Shown: positions 38,203 through 38,972 of the stretch, piece after piece
Numbering within the stretch: the first letter of the stretch is position 1
Layout of the letters: every line of letters starts with the position of its first letter
From: Phyllobacteriaceae bacterium
GTDB lineage: Bacteria; Pseudomonadota; Alphaproteobacteria; Rhizobiales; Rhizobiaceae
Assembly (NCBI GenBank): GCA_002708825.1
Contig: PAPF01000006.1
Coordinates: 1 to 38,972 of the forward strand
Reading direction: 5' to 3'
DNA: 38,972 nucleotides
The notes under the pieces: model-generated
The model's input: only the letters and a program-made list of their open reading frames with translations
Databases searched by the model: none
What the model was told of the DNA's origin: nothing
Position numbers and translations under genes: made by a program

Positions 38203-38770
38203 GTTTCATACATTAAATCCAAATCTGATTCTTGGATATCATGGTTGTGATGCTTCGGTCGGGGAAGGCCTTCTGAACGGCGCCCAATTTACGCCGAGCG
38301 AGAACGATTATGACTGGCTAGGGCCTGGAATATACTTTTGGGAATCAAATCCTCAGCGCGCACTTTCATTCGCCACGGAACAAATGGATCGTGGGCGAAT
38401 AAATAAACCATTTGTCGTTGGCGCCGTACTTTCTCTGGGAAAATGCATCGACACAATGAGTGAAGATAGCATCCTTGCAATCGAGCAAGCACACAAGATA
38501 CTGCTTGAAACACTCGAACGCAGCGGCGAAGTACCACCTAGAAATGGTGGTGGAAGCGATCTTTTGCTAAGACGTTTGGATTGTGCCGTTATGCGGACAC
38601 TTCATGGAATTGCTGTCGAAGCTAGAACCCCGATCGATAGCGTGCGTGGTCTGTATCACGAGGGAGACCGGCTTTACGACAACTCTGGTTTTTACAGGAA
38701 ATCACACGTTCAAATAGCAATTTGCAATCCTGAATGTATCAAGGGCATTTTCCGAGTTTCTAATGTTTAA
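38201..38770 (+). CDS. Putative ADP-ribosyltransferase-like toxin
   Basis: A 189-residue protein with PARP-like features: LGYHGCD (the H of an H-Y-E/Q triad), a small-residue loop, DYDWLGPGIYFWES with the Tyr, then PQRALSFAT, VVGAVLSLGKCID, and a late strand SHVQIAICNPECIKGIF. The last strand has Gln where many ADP-ribosyltransferases have the catalytic Glu, so activity is uncertain. The only possible start is TTG 38201, within the terminator T-run; no ATG occurs before the conserved core. Divergent XRE regulator, small upstream gene and attenuation of this gene all fit a toxin-antitoxin or defence module. I recognise the general fold but cannot name the family with certainty. It converges on a DUF2958 gene. 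Confidence 0.65.
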   Translation: MFHTLNPNLILGYHGCDASVGEGLLNGAQFTPSENDYDWLGPGIYFWESNPQRALSFATEQMDRGRINKPFVVGAVLSLGKCIDTMSEDSILAIEQAHKILLETLERSGEVPPRNGGGSDLLLRRLDCAVMRTLHGIAVEARTPIDSVRGLYHEGDRLYDNSGFYRKSHVQIAICNPECIKGIFRVSNV

Positions 38771-38812
38771 GGGTTTTTCAGGCCGCCTTGGCAGCCCCTA
38801 TGAGGGAGCCGG

Positions 38813-38972
38813 CTAATCCGGCTCCACAATCCGCCCCTTGGGATAGGAGGCTTTAGCGTAGGCACCGAGGGTACCCGTGGGTGTCCAGTGCTGGTCACGC
38901 TCGGCCGGGAGGCCGAACCGGCCCCGGATGGATGCGATTTCTGACAGGCGGACACTGCCCAGCTCGGCATAT
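38813..38972 (-). CDS. DUF2958 domain protein, copy 2 (cut by the window end)
   Basis: The C-terminal ~52 codons of a DUF2958 gene, reading leftward to a TAG stop at 38813-38815. Over 160 bp it differs from copy 1 (13602 onward) at three positions only: the stop codon third base and two silent-looking changes. It converges on the ADP-ribosyltransferase-like gene after 42 bp, as copy 1 converges on the DUF4258 gene after 34 bp. Confidence 0.85.
   Translation of the reverse strand, partial: YAELGSVRLSEIASIRGRFGLPAERDQHWTPTGTLGAYAKASYPKGRIVEPD

Overview
The window reads as part of a GC-rich alphaproteobacterial plasmid, or a plasmid-derived element. The evidence is two MOBQ-type (MobA/MobL) relaxases, two VirD4/TraG coupling proteins, two replication initiators each beside an iteron array, two ParA partition operons, a site-specific resolvase, several toxin-antitoxin modules and three DNA-methyltransferase loci. 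There are no rRNA, tRNA or housekeeping genes. The type of backbone suggests Rhodospirillales/Acetobacterales-like hosts, but the host is inferred and not proven. The right end cuts through a gene, so the molecule continues beyond the window.

Layout. 1-3.2 kb: a NaeI-like restriction-modification cassette (C5 methyltransferase, endonuclease, Vsr repair nuclease). 3.2-11.8 kb: backbone 1 (PA14 protein, coupling protein, relaxase, predicted oriT, membrane proteins, iteron origin, RepA, ParA operon). 12-17 kb: accessory genes (DUF4258 and DUF2958 proteins, a resolvase with a broken second copy enclosing AT-rich genes, a ParDE module). 17-20.1 kb: a second putative restriction-modification system (PLD-type nuclease, Eco57I-type methyltransferase, small regulator). 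20.2-23 kb: a Fic protein between direct repeats, an orphan ParD and a HigBA module. 23.1-24.5 kb: WGR protein and an orphan methyltransferase operon. 24.5-25.7 kb: a gene-poor, hairpin-dense stretch in front of an integrase-like tyrosine recombinase. 27-34.6 kb: backbone 2 (relaxase, oriT, coupling protein, M48 protease, iteron origin, RepA_C-type initiator, ParF/ParG-like operon). 35-37.5 kb: a secreted repeat-rich adhesin or tail-fibre-like protein between two copies of a dispersed repeat. 37.7-38.8 kb: an XRE regulator, a 64-residue protein and an ADP-ribosyltransferase-like protein, arranged like a toxin-antitoxin system. 38.8 kb to the end: a second DUF2958 gene.

The two backbones share the order relaxase/oriT, coupling protein, membrane protein, a shared ~135-bp intergenic element, iterons, Rep and ParA operon. 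The molecule therefore looks like a fusion of two mobilizable plasmids, with cargo between them. A structured dispersed repeat (five near-complete and two partial copies, all in the same orientation) sits at cargo boundaries. The strongest candidates for something undescribed are the ADP-ribosyltransferase-like module at the right end, the structured non-coding region at 24.6-25.3 kb, and the covarying dispersed repeat.
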